A DNA stretch of 64,000 nt from DASZTV01 sp035548055 (GCA_035548055.1 DASZTL010000108.1:31535-95534), one strand, 5' to 3'; positions 17,115-26,338 are shown, counted from the stretch's first letter. Translations and numbers: made by a program. Notes: generated by a model not told the origin, from the sequence alone.

Positions 17115-17927
17115 GTGTCGAAGTTCGTGCTTCGGTACGGCGTCCTCGGCTACCTCGCCCTGCTGCTGGTGTTGCCGGTCGGCATGGTCGGCTACCGCAC
17201 CTTCGAGCACGGCGCAGGACCGGTGTGGGATGCGCTGTCGAGCCACGACGCCGTATCGGCGCTCAAGCTCTCGCTGCTGGTCACGCTGATTGCGGTGCCG
17301 ATCAACATCGTGTTCGGGGTCTTCACCGGCTGGCTGTTGGCTCGCCGCGAGATGCCGCTCCGCTGGCTCGTCGACGCGCTGATCAACCTGCCGTTCGCCA
17401 TGTCGCCCGTGGTGGTAGGTCTTGCCGTGTTCGTGCTCTACAGCCGGACCGGCTGGATCGGGACGTACCTGTTCGCACACGGCATCCCGGTGCTGTTCAC
17501 CTGGAAGGCAATGACGATCGCGACGGTCTTCGTCAGCCTGCCCTTCGTCGTCCGCGAGGTCGTACCGGTTCTCGAGGAGATCGGCACCGAGCAGGAGCAG
17601 GCCGCCGCGGTGCTCGGCGCGTCGCAGCTGCAGGCGTTCTTCCGGGTGACTCTGCCGGCGATCCGCTGGGCCGTCGTCTACGGCACGATCCTCACGGTCG
17701 CGCGATCGCTTGGTGAGTACGGCGCGGTCAACATCGTCTCGAGCAACATCGTCGGCCAGAGCCTCACGCTGCCGCTCTACGTGAACAACCGCGTCGGGCA
17801 GCTCGACACGACCGCCGCCTATAGCGCGGGTCTGCTGCTCGCCGTCATCTCTCTTCTCATCTTGGTCGGCATGACCGCGTTCAGCAGCCGTCGGATTCGG
17901 CAGACACAGACAGGGGTATCCGGATGA
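17115..17927 (+). CDS. cysW: Sulfate ABC transporter permease CysW
   Basis: Second permease, 270 aa, starting at GTG 17115 with GAGGGGG upstream. The coupling loop is AAVLGASQLQAFFRVTLPAIRW and is followed by RSLGEYGAVNIVSSNI, the CysW counterpart of the CysT motif. Six membrane helices are apparent. The stop overlaps the cysA start as ATGA. Confidence 0.95.
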   Translation: MSKFVLRYGVLGYLALLLVLPVGMVGYRTFEHGAGPVWDALSSHDAVSALKLSLLVTLIAVPINIVFGVFTGWLLARREMPLRWLVDALINLPFAMSPVVVGLAVFVLYSRTGWIGTYLFAHGIPVLFTWKAMTIATVFVSLPFVVREVVPVLEEIGTEQEQAAAVLGASQLQAFFRVTLPAIRWAVVYGTILTVARSLGEYGAVNIVSSNIVGQSLTLPLYVNNRVGQLDTTAAYSAGLLLAVISLLILVGMTAFSSRRIRQTQTGVSG

Positions 17928-18919
17928 GCATCCAGGTCCGAGACGTCAGCAAGTCCTTCGGCAACTTCCACGCTCTCGTGGATGTCAGCGTCGACATCGC
18001 ACCTGGCCATCTCACCGCCGTGCTCGGTCCGAGCGGTGGCGGCAAGTCGACCCTGCTGCGGATCATCGCCGGGCTCGAAACGGCCGACCGTGGGGCCGTC
18101 CTGATCGAGGGCGCGGACGTCACCCACGTGCCGACCCGCGATCGTGGCATCGGCTTCGTGTTCCAGCACTACGCCGCGTTCACTCATATGACGGTGTGGG
18201 AGAACGTCGCGTTCGGGCTGAAGATCGCGAAGACGCCGAGGCCACGGATCAAGAAGCGGGTCAGCGAGCTACTCGAGCTGGTGCACCTCGATGGCCTCGC
18301 GTCGCGGTACCCGTCGGAGCTGTCCGGTGGGCAACGGCAGCGCATGGCGCTGGCTCGCGCCCTTGCGGTTGAGCCGAGCCTGCTGCTGCTCGACGAGCCG
18401 TTCGGCGCACTCGACGTGAAGGTGCGGCAGGAGCTCCGCGAGTGGCTGCGACGCCTGCACGACGAGGTCCACACGACGACGGTGTTCGTCACGCACGACC
18501 AGGAAGAGGCGATGGAGATCGCCGACCAGATCATCGTGATCAACCAGGGCCGGGTGGAGCAGTCGGGTAGCCCGAACGAGCTCTATGACCGGCCGGCGAA
18601 CGACTTCGTCATGGGCTTCCTCGGCCCCGTGACAACCCTGGCCGGCCGGCCCGTGCGGCCGCACGACATCCACCTCGCAACAGCGGTGTCACCCGGCTCG
18701 ATCCCGGCGACGCTCGACCGGGTCGTGTCCTTGGGATTCGAGACGCGTGTCGTGGCGATCCCGCACGCCGATGCCGAGCCGGTGACGGTTCAGCTGACGC
18801 GCAACCAGATCGACGAGCTCGCCCTCGAGGTTGGCGACACGGTCTACCTAAGAGGTCAGGACGGCGACCGACAGCAGGATCGTGTCGTAACCGAAATGCA
18901 CCAGGACCGGGCGAGCTAG
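17924..18919 (+). CDS. cysA: Sulfate ABC transporter ATPase CysA
   Basis: ATP-hydrolysing subunit of 331 aa. Walker A is GPSGGGKST, the Q-loop VFQHYAAF, the signature LSGGQRQR, Walker B LLLLDEPFGALD and the H-loop VFVTHDQEEA. The C-terminal regulatory domain (VRPHDIHLA and onward) is the TOBE-like module. ATGA overlap with cysW shows coupling. The last 72 bp overlap the convergent CPBP gene, so the final residues are unlike typical CysA ends. Confidence 0.96.
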   Translation: MSIQVRDVSKSFGNFHALVDVSVDIAPGHLTAVLGPSGGGKSTLLRIIAGLETADRGAVLIEGADVTHVPTRDRGIGFVFQHYAAFTHMTVWENVAFGLKIAKTPRPRIKKRVSELLELVHLDGLASRYPSELSGGQRQRMALARALAVEPSLLLLDEPFGALDVKVRQELREWLRRLHDEVHTTTVFVTHDQEEAMEIADQIIVINQGRVEQSGSPNELYDRPANDFVMGFLGPVTTLAGRPVRPHDIHLATAVSPGSIPATLDRVVSLGFETRVVAIPHADAEPVTVQLTRNQIDELALEVGDTVYLRGQDGDRQQDRVVTEMHQDRAS

Positions 18920-20122
18920 CCGTCCGCGCTTCTGAAACGACCGGGTCAGCAGGTAGCCGACCGGCATCGTCATGAGGAACGCGATGCCGTAGTAGATGTG
19001 GTAGGACTCGCGCACCGCGAAACTCAGCGCGAACGCGGACCAACGGGTCCAACCGAGCTGTGAAAGCCGCGTGAGGAAGTAGCCATTGACGATGACTTCC
19101 TCGTTGATCGCGGTCGTCGCCGACAGCAGGACGGCGTAGACGAGGTAGTACGCCGGCACGTGCGAGTTCGACTCGGCGACCTTCAAGTGGGTTTCGAGCG
19201 GCGACAACGCGATGGCAAGCAATCCGGTCAGTACGAAGGCAGCGATGAGCAGCCCGATCGAACCGGTGAGGTCGAGTCCGAACCCACGCCGCGTGAGACC
19301 AAGCCGCGACGGCGACTGCCCGGTACGGGCGAGTTGAAGCAACGCGATCGGCACCACCAAAGCGGTGGTGACGTAGCCGAAGATCAGCAGAACCAGGCTG
19401 ACGCCCGGTCTGCCTGGGAGCGGCAGGTCGAACTGATTGAGATCGCCCACACCACCGAGATGCTGCGCGAGAATCGCGACGGCTCCGGCGATGCCAGGCA
19501 ACGCGAACGCCATGACGATGAAGGCGGTCTCCCACCCCAGCCAGCGGGACTGCGGTCCCGCCGCCACCACCGCGACTGTCTGCGGCGTCAGCCCGGGATC
19601 TCGAGTTGCCAACGGGATCGACCCGTCTGCGGCAAGCCGGTCGTGCTCGGCGAGCTTCGCGGCGACCGCGCCCTGGGTCGGGCCGAATCCCTGCGCGAGA
19701 TGCGCCGCCCGCGTGACCCACGCCGCGTCGGCCGAGCGGGCGAACGTCCAGCTCGCCGGAATGATCCGACCGTCAGTGCAGACGACGACCAACCGCTGGA
19801 ACTGACCCCGCGCGACCCGTTCCACCGCGAGGCCGAGCACCTGCGCCCGCGGTATCCGGTGGTGAGCGAGCACGTCGTTCACCGTGGTGTTCCAGGGATC
19901 GAGTACGAGGCCGACCCGCAAGGTGCGAAGGAAGAGCCCGACCAGGACGACCGCAGCGACGCCGACGATCGCACGAGTCGCGCCATCCAGCTCGCGGTCG
20001 AAGATCCCCGGGACGAAGAGCAGTTCGCCGACCACGCACAGGACGAGCGTGGCGGTGACCGGCCAGCTGGTGCGAACCCGCAACGACGGGGGCTTCAGCT
20101 GCGGCGGCTGGTCGGTGTCCAC
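18848..20122 (-). CDS. CPBP-family intramembrane metalloprotease
   Basis: Membrane protein of about 424 aa from GTG 20122 (VDTDQPPQLKPP). Two N-terminal helices are followed by a soluble PH-like segment (residues 75-185) and then six to eight helices carrying the CPBP motifs: NEEVIVNGYFLTRL (motif 1, Glu-Glu), FAVRESYHIYYG (motif 2) and HFGYDTI (motif 3). In motif 1 the usual Arg five residues after EE is replaced, so activity should be checked. Family members process prenylated or secreted peptides or protect against bacteriocins. It overlaps the upstream aminotransferase gene by 28 bp. Confidence 0.82.
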   Translation of the reverse strand: MDTDQPPQLKPPSLRVRTSWPVTATLVLCVVGELLFVPGIFDRELDGATRAIVGVAAVVLVGLFLRTLRVGLVLDPWNTTVNDVLAHHRIPRAQVLGLAVERVARGQFQRLVVVCTDGRIIPASWTFARSADAAWVTRAAHLAQGFGPTQGAVAAKLAEHDRLAADGSIPLATRDPGLTPQTVAVVAAGPQSRWLGWETAFIVMAFALPGIAGAVAILAQHLGGVGDLNQFDLPLPGRPGVSLVLLIFGYVTTALVVPIALLQLARTGQSPSRLGLTRRGFGLDLTGSIGLLIAAFVLTGLLAIALSPLETHLKVAESNSHVPAYYLVYAVLLSATTAINEEVIVNGYFLTRLSQLGWTRWSAFALSFAVRESYHIYYGIAFLMTMPVGYLLTRSFQKRGRLARPVLVHFGYDTILLSVAVLTS

Positions 20123-21156
20123 GACTCTGCCAAGGTGAGGAAGCGGTCGTTCTCCTCGGGCAGGCCGATCGTCACCCGGACCCCTTCGCCGGCAAACGGC
20201 CGTACGAGGACGTTGTCGGCTGAACAATGCTCAGCGAACCGCATCGCCTCATCGCCGATCGGCAGCCACACGAAGTTTGCCTGGGACAGCGGGATCTCGT
20301 AGCCGGTGCTGCGCAGCGCGGCTGCAACCCGCTCTCGTTCGGTCACCGTCTCAGCCGCTCGTCGTCGTACCTCTTCCTCGTCGCCGAGCGCCGCGATCGC
20401 GCATTGTTGGGCGAGACCGCTGACGCTGAACGGCACCTGCGTCTTGCGCACTGCCGCGACGACGTCGCTCGCTCCGATGCAGTAGCCGACCCGCAACCCC
20501 GCGAGTGCGAACGCTTTCGAGAAGGTGCGCGTGACGACGACGTTCGGCCGGTCGCGGAAGGCAACGGTGGCATCCGGGACGAGGGCAGAGTCCGCGTAGT
20601 GGTGATAGGCCTCGTCGATCACGACCAGGACGTCATCCGGAACTCGGTCGACGAATCGAGTCAGCTCGTCACCGACCGCGGTGCCGGTCGGGTTGTTCGG
20701 GTTGCAGACAAGCACGAGCCTGGTGCGCGGCGTGATCGCAGCGATCATCGCCTCGAGGTCGTGGATCTCGTCGCGCAGCGGGACCTTGACCGCCGTCCCG
20801 CCGACCACGGTGGTGATGATCGGGTAGGCCTCGAAGGCGCGCCAACCGAAGATGACCTCGTCACCGCTGTCGACCACGGCGGCGGCGAGCTGCCCTACGA
20901 CCTCGACGCTGCCCGCACCGACCGCGACCTGTTCGGCCGCGACACCGTGGTACGCGGCGATCGTCTCGAGGAGCGCAGCGGACGTCATATCCGGGTAGCG
21001 GCTCACGCCGGCGGTCAGGCCGTCGATCGTCGCCGCGACAGCCGGGAGCAGACCGTACGGCGACTCGTTGCTCGCGAGCACGACGGCGCCCGGGGACTTG
21101 CGGCCGGCGATGTAGGTCGGCAGCGTCGCCATGGCCGGTCGCAAGCGGACAGTCAC
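20095..21156 (-). CDS. pat: Aromatic amino acid aminotransferase (HisC-like, Pat)
   Basis: PLP-dependent class I/II aminotransferase of 353 aa from GTG 21156. LASNESPYGLLP, VGAGSVEVVGQL, VCNPNNPTGT, DEAYHHY and RTFSKAFALAGLRVGY (PLP lysine) are seen. Length and N-terminus (MTVRLRPAMATLPTYIAG) closely resemble mycobacterial Pat (Rv3772), which transaminates phenylalanine and tyrosine, rather than HisC. The gene lies directly downstream of hppD, fitting conversion of tyrosine to 4-hydroxyphenylpyruvate for HppD. Confidence 0.9.
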   Translation of the reverse strand: MTVRLRPAMATLPTYIAGRKSPGAVVLASNESPYGLLPAVAATIDGLTAGVSRYPDMTSAALLETIAAYHGVAAEQVAVGAGSVEVVGQLAAAVVDSGDEVIFGWRAFEAYPIITTVVGGTAVKVPLRDEIHDLEAMIAAITPRTRLVLVCNPNNPTGTAVGDELTRFVDRVPDDVLVVIDEAYHHYADSALVPDATVAFRDRPNVVVTRTFSKAFALAGLRVGYCIGASDVVAAVRKTQVPFSVSGLAQQCAIAALGDEEEVRRRAAETVTERERVAAALRSTGYEIPLSQANFVWLPIGDEAMRFAEHCSADNVLVRPFAGEGVRVTIGLPEENDRFLTLAESWTPTSRRS

Positions 21157-21193
21157 GTCGTACAGCCTGCCCTACCCCGCGGATCTCGCGCGC

Positions 21194-22324
21194 TTACAGG
21201 TTGCCGCGCCGCTCCTGCTCGCGCTCGATCGCCTCGAAGAGCGCCTTGAAGTTGCCCTTGCCGAAGCCCTCCGATCCGTGCCGCTCGATCAGCTCGAAGA
21301 ACACAGTCGGTCGGTCCTGCACCGGCTTGGTGAAGATCTGCAGCAGGTACCCGTCCTCGTCGCGGTCGGCGAGGATGCCGTGCTCGCGCAACGTGTCGAT
21401 CGGCACGCCGGTGTCGCCGACCCAGCTGCCGAGCTCGTCGTAGTACGCGTCCGGAGTCGTGAGGAACTCGACGCCCGCGGCCGACATCGCGGCAACCGCG
21501 GCGACGATGTCGTCAGTGGTCAGCGCGATGTGCTGCACGCCTGGACCGCCGTAGAACTCGAGGTACTCGTCGATCTGGCTCTTGCGCTTCCCGACGGCCG
21601 GCTCGTTGAGCGGGAGCTTCACCGCACGAGTGCCGTCTGCGACGACCTTGCTCATCAGCGCGGAGTAGTCGGTGGCGATGTCGTCGCCGACGAACTCCTT
21701 CATGTTCGTGAAGCCGAGGACGCGGTGGTAGAACTCCACCCACTGGTCCATGTGGCCGAGTCCCACGTTGCCTACCACGTGGTCGATGCTGCTGAACCAC
21801 GGCTTCACCGTCACGGGTGCGACGTCACGTACCTCGAAGCCAGGCAGGAAGCGCCCGCGATAGGTGAGCCGCTCGACGAAGGTGTGGCGGGTCTCACCGA
21901 AGGTGGCGATGGACGCAAGCACCACTTCACCATCGCCGTCACGCTCCGAGGCGGGTCCCACAACGCCAGTCGCGCCGCGCGACACCGCGAGGTCGTAGGC
22001 GTGCGTCGCGTCCGGCACCCGGATCGCGATGTCGATCACACCATCACCGTGGGCGGCGACGTGCTCGGCGATCGCGGTTCCGGGCCGGACAGCCCCGCTG
22101 ACCAGGAACCTGGCCACGCCGGACTCGAGAACGTAGTCGGCGGTGTCGCGGTGGCCGGTCTCGGGCCCTCGGTAGGCGACGATTCGCATCCCGAACGCCG
22201 TCGCGTAGAAGTGGGCGGCCTGCTTGGCGTTGCCTACCGCGAAGTGGACGTAGTCGACCCCCTCGACCGGAAACGGCTCGAAGTCGCTGATGCGAAAGAC
22301 GGCACGATCCGCGGTCAAGGTCAT
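21194..22324 (-). CDS. hppD: 4-hydroxyphenylpyruvate dioxygenase
   Basis: Fe(II) dioxygenase turning 4-hydroxyphenylpyruvate into homogentisate; 376 aa from ATG 22324 (MTLTADRAVFRISDF). Two VOC-type halves are visible. Metal ligands sit in IDHVVGNVG (His), GVQHIALTTDDIV (His) and TVFFELIERHG (Glu), and GFGKGNFKALFEAIEREQERRG is the conserved C-terminal gate helix. It heads a minus-strand operon with pat, and is divergent from an Lrp/AsnC regulator. No homogentisate dioxygenase is in the window. Confidence 0.96.
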   Translation of the reverse strand: MTLTADRAVFRISDFEPFPVEGVDYVHFAVGNAKQAAHFYATAFGMRIVAYRGPETGHRDTADYVLESGVARFLVSGAVRPGTAIAEHVAAHGDGVIDIAIRVPDATHAYDLAVSRGATGVVGPASERDGDGEVVLASIATFGETRHTFVERLTYRGRFLPGFEVRDVAPVTVKPWFSSIDHVVGNVGLGHMDQWVEFYHRVLGFTNMKEFVGDDIATDYSALMSKVVADGTRAVKLPLNEPAVGKRKSQIDEYLEFYGGPGVQHIALTTDDIVAAVAAMSAAGVEFLTTPDAYYDELGSWVGDTGVPIDTLREHGILADRDEDGYLLQIFTKPVQDRPTVFFELIERHGSEGFGKGNFKALFEAIEREQERRGNL

Positions 22325-22369
22325 AGAGCCCAGGTTGGCGTGGCTGGACGCGTCGTACAACGGTTGAGC

Positions 22370-22395
22370 GACATACTAGGCAATATGTCCAGTAT
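22370..22395 (+). promoter_or_regulatory. Overlapping inverted repeats at the lrp start (candidate autoregulatory site)
   Basis: GACATA (22370-22375) and TATGTC (22384-22389) form a perfect 6-bp inverted repeat with an 8-bp spacer, and ATACT (22373) pairs with AGTAT (22391). The repeats cover a CATACT -10-like box that is seven bases from the ATG, so the message is probably leaderless and the site could allow autoregulation and control of divergent hppD. Confidence 0.55.
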
Positions 22396-22861
22396 CGACG
22401 GCCTTGATGGCCGGATCATCGCACTATTTGCCACCGAGCCGCGCATCGGCGTGCTCGAAGCGTCGCGCCGGCTGGGTGTCGCGCGAGGCACCGTGCAGGC
22501 CCGGCTGGACCGCCTCGAGCGCGACGGGGTGATCACCAGCTGGGCGCCGTCGGTGGACTCCGGCGCGCTCGGGTTCCCGGTATCCGCCTTCGCGACGCTG
22601 GAGATCGCGCAGGGCCACGGACACGATGGCGTCGCCGCGCACCTGCGGACGATCCCTGAGGTGCTTGAGGCTCACACGATCACCGGCGAGGCCGACATGA
22701 TGCTGCGGCTCGTCGCCCGGTCGAACTCCGACCTGCAACGAGTCATCGACCAAGTCGTGACATCTCCCGATGTCACCCGCGCATCGACGGTGATCGTGCT
22801 GTCGAGCGAGGTGCCGATGCGAATGCTGCCGTTGGTGGAAGTCGCGACATCCGAGGCCTAG
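22385..22861 (+). CDS. Lrp/AsnC family transcriptional regulator
   Basis: Regulator of 158 aa. An N-terminal winged-helix domain (DGRIIALFATEPRIGVLEASRRLGVARGTVQARLDRLERDGVI) is followed by a RAM ligand-binding domain (VEAHTITGEADMMLRLVARS, the hydrophobic core of the fold). The ATG at 22385 has no ribosome site and is seven bases after CATACT. Divergence from hppD-pat suggests that it senses an aromatic amino acid and controls tyrosine breakdown; it also directly precedes paaA. Confidence 0.9.
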   Translation: MSSIDGLDGRIIALFATEPRIGVLEASRRLGVARGTVQARLDRLERDGVITSWAPSVDSGALGFPVSAFATLEIAQGHGHDGVAAHLRTIPEVLEAHTITGEADMMLRLVARSNSDLQRVIDQVVTSPDVTRASTVIVLSSEVPMRMLPLVEVATSEA

Positions 22862-22871
22862 CCTCCGGGGC

Positions 22872-23831
22872 ATGGACGTCATGGTCCCGGCGCCGGGTGA
22901 CACCTCACCGCTTGAGCGGTTCGAGGCGTACGTCGCGGCGGAAGGAAAGGTCGAGTCCGACACCTGGATGCCGGACGCCTACCGCAACACGCTGGTGCGG
23001 CAGATCTCGCAGCACGCGCACTCCGAGATCATCGGCATGCAGCCCGAAGGCAACTGGCTGACGCGTGCTCCCTCGCTGCAACGAAAGGCCATCCTGCTGG
23101 CAAAGGTGCAGGACGAGGCGGGTCATGGCCTTTACCTGTACGCCGCCGCCGAGACGCTCGGCGCCTCACGCGACGACATGGTCGACGCGCTTCTTGCCGG
23201 CACTGCGAAGTACTCCTCGATCTTCAACTACCCGACGCCGACATGGGCCGACATCGGTGCGATCGGCTGGCTTGTCGACGGCGCCGCGATCATGAACCAG
23301 GTGCCGTTGTGTCGCTGCTCTTACGGGCCGTACGCGCGGGCGATGAAGCGGATCTGCAAAGAGGAGTCGTTTCACCAACGGCAGGGATTCGACATCCTCC
23401 TGACGCTGTGCCGCGGCACCGACGCGCAGCGTGCGATGGCGCAAGACGCGCTCGACCGCTGGTGGTGGCCGTCGCTGATGATGTTCGGGCCGCACGACGC
23501 CGACTCGCCGCACTCCGCCACGTCGATGCGCTGGCGGATCAAGCGCTTCAGCAACGACGAGCTGCGGCAGCGTTTCGTCGACGTGACCGCGCCGCAGGCG
23601 AGCTATCTCGGGTTGCGAATCCCGGACGACGATCTCGCCTACGACGAGAGGACGGGACATTGGCGGTTCGGTGAGCCGGATTGGGATGAGTTTCACCGCG
23701 TGCTCGCCGGCGACGGGCCATGTAGCGCCGAACGGATCGAGCGTCGTACCCGTGCACACGCTGAAGGCGCCTGGGTTCGCGAGGCGGCGGACGCTTACGC
23801 CCGAAGGCACGCGGAAACGACTGCGGCGTGA
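22872..23831 (+). CDS. paaA: 1,2-phenylacetyl-CoA epoxidase subunit PaaA
   Basis: Catalytic di-iron subunit of the phenylacetyl-CoA monooxygenase, 319 aa. Ligands are in KVQDEAGHG (ExxH) and CKEESFHQRQG (ExxH), and HSEIIGMQPEGNW is the conserved N-terminal block. It starts at ATG 22872, eleven bases after the regulator stop; TAGCCT at 22859-22864 could serve as a -10 for a leaderless transcript. Its stop overlaps paaB as GTGA. Confidence 0.96.
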   Translation: MDVMVPAPGDTSPLERFEAYVAAEGKVESDTWMPDAYRNTLVRQISQHAHSEIIGMQPEGNWLTRAPSLQRKAILLAKVQDEAGHGLYLYAAAETLGASRDDMVDALLAGTAKYSSIFNYPTPTWADIGAIGWLVDGAAIMNQVPLCRCSYGPYARAMKRICKEESFHQRQGFDILLTLCRGTDAQRAMAQDALDRWWWPSLMMFGPHDADSPHSATSMRWRIKRFSNDELRQRFVDVTAPQASYLGLRIPDDDLAYDERTGHWRFGEPDWDEFHRVLAGDGPCSAERIERRTRAHAEGAWVREAADAYARRHAETTAA

Positions 23832-24118
23832 CTACCTCACGAAGACTCGATCTGTGGGAGGTGTTCGTTCGCGCTCGAGGTGGGTTGCACCACGCGCATG
23901 TCGGCAGCATCCACGCGAGCGATGCCGAGATGGCGCTCGAGAACGCGCGCGACGTGTTCACCCGACGCGGGGAGGCGGCAAGCCTCTGGGTAGTTCCCTC
24001 AGATGCGATCGTCGCGAGCGATCCCGCGGACGCCGACGAGCTGTTCGCACCTGCGCTGGACAAGGAGTTCCGGCATCCAACCTTCTACGAGGTGCCTGAC
24101 GGTGTCGCCAACCTCTGA
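23828..24118 (+). CDS. paaB: Phenylacetyl-CoA epoxidase subunit PaaB
   Basis: Small structural subunit of 96 aa that bridges the PaaAC heterodimers. WEVFVRARGGLHHAHVGSIHASDAEMALENARDVFTRRGE is the family signature. GTG 23828 overlaps the paaA stop. The 3' end overlaps the paaC start by 17 bp. Confidence 0.96.
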   Translation: MTTSRRLDLWEVFVRARGGLHHAHVGSIHASDAEMALENARDVFTRRGEAASLWVVPSDAIVASDPADADELFAPALDKEFRHPTFYEVPDGVANL

Positions 24119-24779
24119 GATCGCACAGCTGCCCGGCGTCGAGGCGGTGGCCGACGGTTGTCTGTTGCTGTCGCACCGGCTGACGCAATGGGTCGGCGAC
24201 GCGCCCACCATGGAGGAAGACGTCGCGCTCGGCAACCTCGCGCTCGACCTGCTGGGTCAAGCGCGCGGCCTGCTGTCCGTCCTCGGCGAGGAAGATCAGC
24301 TCGCCTACTTCCGCGATGCCGACGACTTCTGCAATCCGGCGATCTGCGCGACACCGAATGGCGACTTCGCCAAGACGATGCTGCGCCAGGTGTTCGTGGA
24401 CTGCTGGCTCGAGCTCGTGTGGGCAGCGTTCGCCGGCCACGACGACGAGGTCGTGCGAGGCGTCGCGGCCAAGGCTGCGAAGGAGAACGCCTACCACCGG
24501 CGGCACTCGCGGGCGTGGGTGGTGCGGCTCGGCGACGGGACCGAGGAGTCGCGCCGCCGAATGCTGCTCGCGCTCGACGAGCTGTGGCCCCTCACCGCCG
24601 AGATCGCGGTGTCGGGTTGGCGCGAGGCCATCACCGACGTACTCGTCGAAGCGACGGTCCCGGTGCCGGCCGCCGCGCCTCGAGACGAAGCGGCGATCGC
24701 CGGATGCGCGGCGGCGCGACGGGAGCTGCTCGAGGAGATGCAGTCGCTGGCACGCGCACACCCGGGTGCGACGTGGTGA
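24102..24779 (+). CDS. paaC: Phenylacetyl-CoA epoxidase subunit PaaC
   Basis: Structural ferritin-like subunit, about 225 aa. I choose GTG 24102 (VSPTSEIAQLPG) since homology begins there. ALDLLGQARGLL, DDFCNPAICATPNGDFAKTMLRQ and KAAKENAYHRRHSRAWVVRLGDGTEES are conserved. It supports PaaA activity but lacks a full di-iron site. Translation is coupled to paaB and paaD by overlaps. Confidence 0.95.
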   Translation: MSPTSEIAQLPGVEAVADGCLLLSHRLTQWVGDAPTMEEDVALGNLALDLLGQARGLLSVLGEEDQLAYFRDADDFCNPAICATPNGDFAKTMLRQVFVDCWLELVWAAFAGHDDEVVRGVAAKAAKENAYHRRHSRAWVVRLGDGTEESRRRMLLALDELWPLTAEIAVSGWREAITDVLVEATVPVPAAAPRDEAAIAGCAAARRELLEEMQSLARAHPGATW

Positions 24780-25261
24780 CCGCCGCAGTCGCCCGCGCCT
24801 GGAAGCTGCTCGCACATGTGATGGATCCGGAGATCCCAGTGCTGTCGGTGCTTGATCTCGGCATCGTCCGCGACGTGGTGGAGTCGCCGGACCGAAGAAG
24901 CGTCGAGGTGACGGTGACCCCGACCTACTCCGGATGCCCCGCGACAGAGGTGATCGTCACCGACATACGGAGCGCGCTGGCGGCGTCGTACGACGAGATC
25001 GAGGTTCACGTGCAGCTGCTGCCGCCGTGGACGACGGACTGGATGAGCGATACCGGACGGGAAGCGTTGCGCGAACTCGGCATCGTGGCGCCGAACGGGC
25101 GCGCAGTCCTGCGTATCGCCGGCAGCGATCGGCCGGATGCATGCCCGCAATGCGGGTCACACGACGTCGAGGAGCTCGCGGGGTTCGGCTCGACGCCGTG
25201 CAAGGCGCTGTGGCGATGCACGTCGTGTCGTGAGCCGTTCGACTACTTCAAGGTGCACTGA
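24776..25261 (+). CDS. paaD: Phenylacetate degradation protein PaaD (iron-sulfur assembly type)
   Basis: SufT/DUF59-like protein of 161 aa. MDPEIPVLSVLDLGIVRDV, VTPTYSGCPATEVI and a C-terminal zinc/cluster-binding CPQCGS..CKALWRCTSCREPFDYFKVH are visible. PaaD helps mature the iron centres of the epoxidase. GTG 24776 overlaps the paaC stop (GTGA); the preceding GTG 24773 is an alternative. Confidence 0.94.
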   Translation: MTAAVARAWKLLAHVMDPEIPVLSVLDLGIVRDVVESPDRRSVEVTVTPTYSGCPATEVIVTDIRSALAASYDEIEVHVQLLPPWTTDWMSDTGREALRELGIVAPNGRAVLRIAGSDRPDACPQCGSHDVEELAGFGSTPCKALWRCTSCREPFDYFKVH

Positions 25262-25270
25262 ACACCCGAG

Positions 25271-26338
25271 ATGGCGCGCACCTACTACCCGCTACGGGTG
25301 GCGGACGTCCGACGGGAGACGGCCGACACCGTCTCCATCGCGTTGGATGTGCCGGACGAGTTGCGGGAGACGTTTCGCTTCTCCCCCGGGCAGTTCGTCG
25401 GCTTCCGGGTGTCGGGACCGCGCGGCAAGGTGACGCGGTCGTACTCGATCTGCAGCGGGATCGATGACGACGAGCTGCGGGTTGTTGTCAAGCACCTACC
25501 AGGTGGAGTGTTCGGCACGCTGGCCAATACGACGCTTGCCGTCGGCGACGTGCTCGACACGTTGCCTCCGATGGGGCGGTTCACTGTGGCGGTCGAGGCG
25601 TCGGCGTCGCGCCGCTACCTCGGCCTCGCTGCGGGCAGCGGGATCGGTCCCGTCATGTCGGTGCTGCGATCCGTTCTTGCGCGCGAGCCTGGCAGCGAGT
25701 TCACCCTGGTCTACGGGAACCGCTCAGCCGCGTCGACGATCTTTCGCGACGCCTTGTGCGATCTGAAGGACCGCTACCTGTCCCGGCTGACGCTGATCCA
25801 TCTCTTCAGCCGCGAACAGCAGGCGACATCACTGCTCAACGGGAAGCTCACCGAAGCGAAGCTGCACGAGCTCGCGTCGACGCTGCTCGATGTGCCGTCG
25901 TACGACCATGCGTTCGTCTGCGGCCCGGAGCCGATGACGGTGAAGCTGCGCGACGGGTTGCGCTCATTCGGCATCCCGACCGAGCGGGTGCACATGGAGT
26001 TGTTCGGGGTGCACGGCTCGGCGCCCGGCCCTGACATCGCTGCTGTTGCCGGCGAACAGGACGTGCGCCTGACGGTGACGTTGTCCGGGACGACGTCGAC
26101 GGTGTCGACGAACCGGTCCGCGACGGTGCTGGACGCCGTGGCGGCTGCCGGCATGGATGCGCCGTACTCCTGCACCGGCGGCGTCTGCGCGACGTGTCGC
26201 GCGAAGGTGACCTCGGGGACCGTCGAGATGAAGGTCAATTACGCGCTGGAGCCATGGGAGCTCGAGGCGGGCTTCGTCCTCACCTGCCAGTCCCTTCCGA
26301 CCTCCGACCAAGTGACCGTCGACTACGACGCAGTCTGA
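25271..26338 (+). CDS. paaE: Phenylacetyl-CoA epoxidase reductase PaaE
   Basis: NADPH-to-di-iron electron transfer chain, 355 aa. The FAD domain has RSYSICSG, the NAD(P) domain LGLAAGSGIGPVMSVLRS and FVCGPEPMT, and the C-terminal plant-type [2Fe-2S] domain YSCTGGVCATCRAKV with a distal Cys in FVLTCQS. The operon paaABCDE contains the complete epoxidase but not paaK, paaG, paaZ, paaH or paaJ, which must be elsewhere. Confidence 0.96.
   Translation: MARTYYPLRVADVRRETADTVSIALDVPDELRETFRFSPGQFVGFRVSGPRGKVTRSYSICSGIDDDELRVVVKHLPGGVFGTLANTTLAVGDVLDTLPPMGRFTVAVEASASRRYLGLAAGSGIGPVMSVLRSVLAREPGSEFTLVYGNRSAASTIFRDALCDLKDRYLSRLTLIHLFSREQQATSLLNGKLTEAKLHELASTLLDVPSYDHAFVCGPEPMTVKLRDGLRSFGIPTERVHMELFGVHGSAPGPDIAAVAGEQDVRLTVTLSGTTSTVSTNRSATVLDAVAAAGMDAPYSCTGGVCATCRAKVTSGTVEMKVNYALEPWELEAGFVLTCQSLPTSDQVTVDYDAV

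Noticed and set aside
20095..21156. Annotation of the aminotransferase as histidinol-phosphate aminotransferase (HisC).
   Set aside because: N-terminal sequence, length and the hppD neighbour fit the aromatic aminotransferase Pat better, and no his genes are present.
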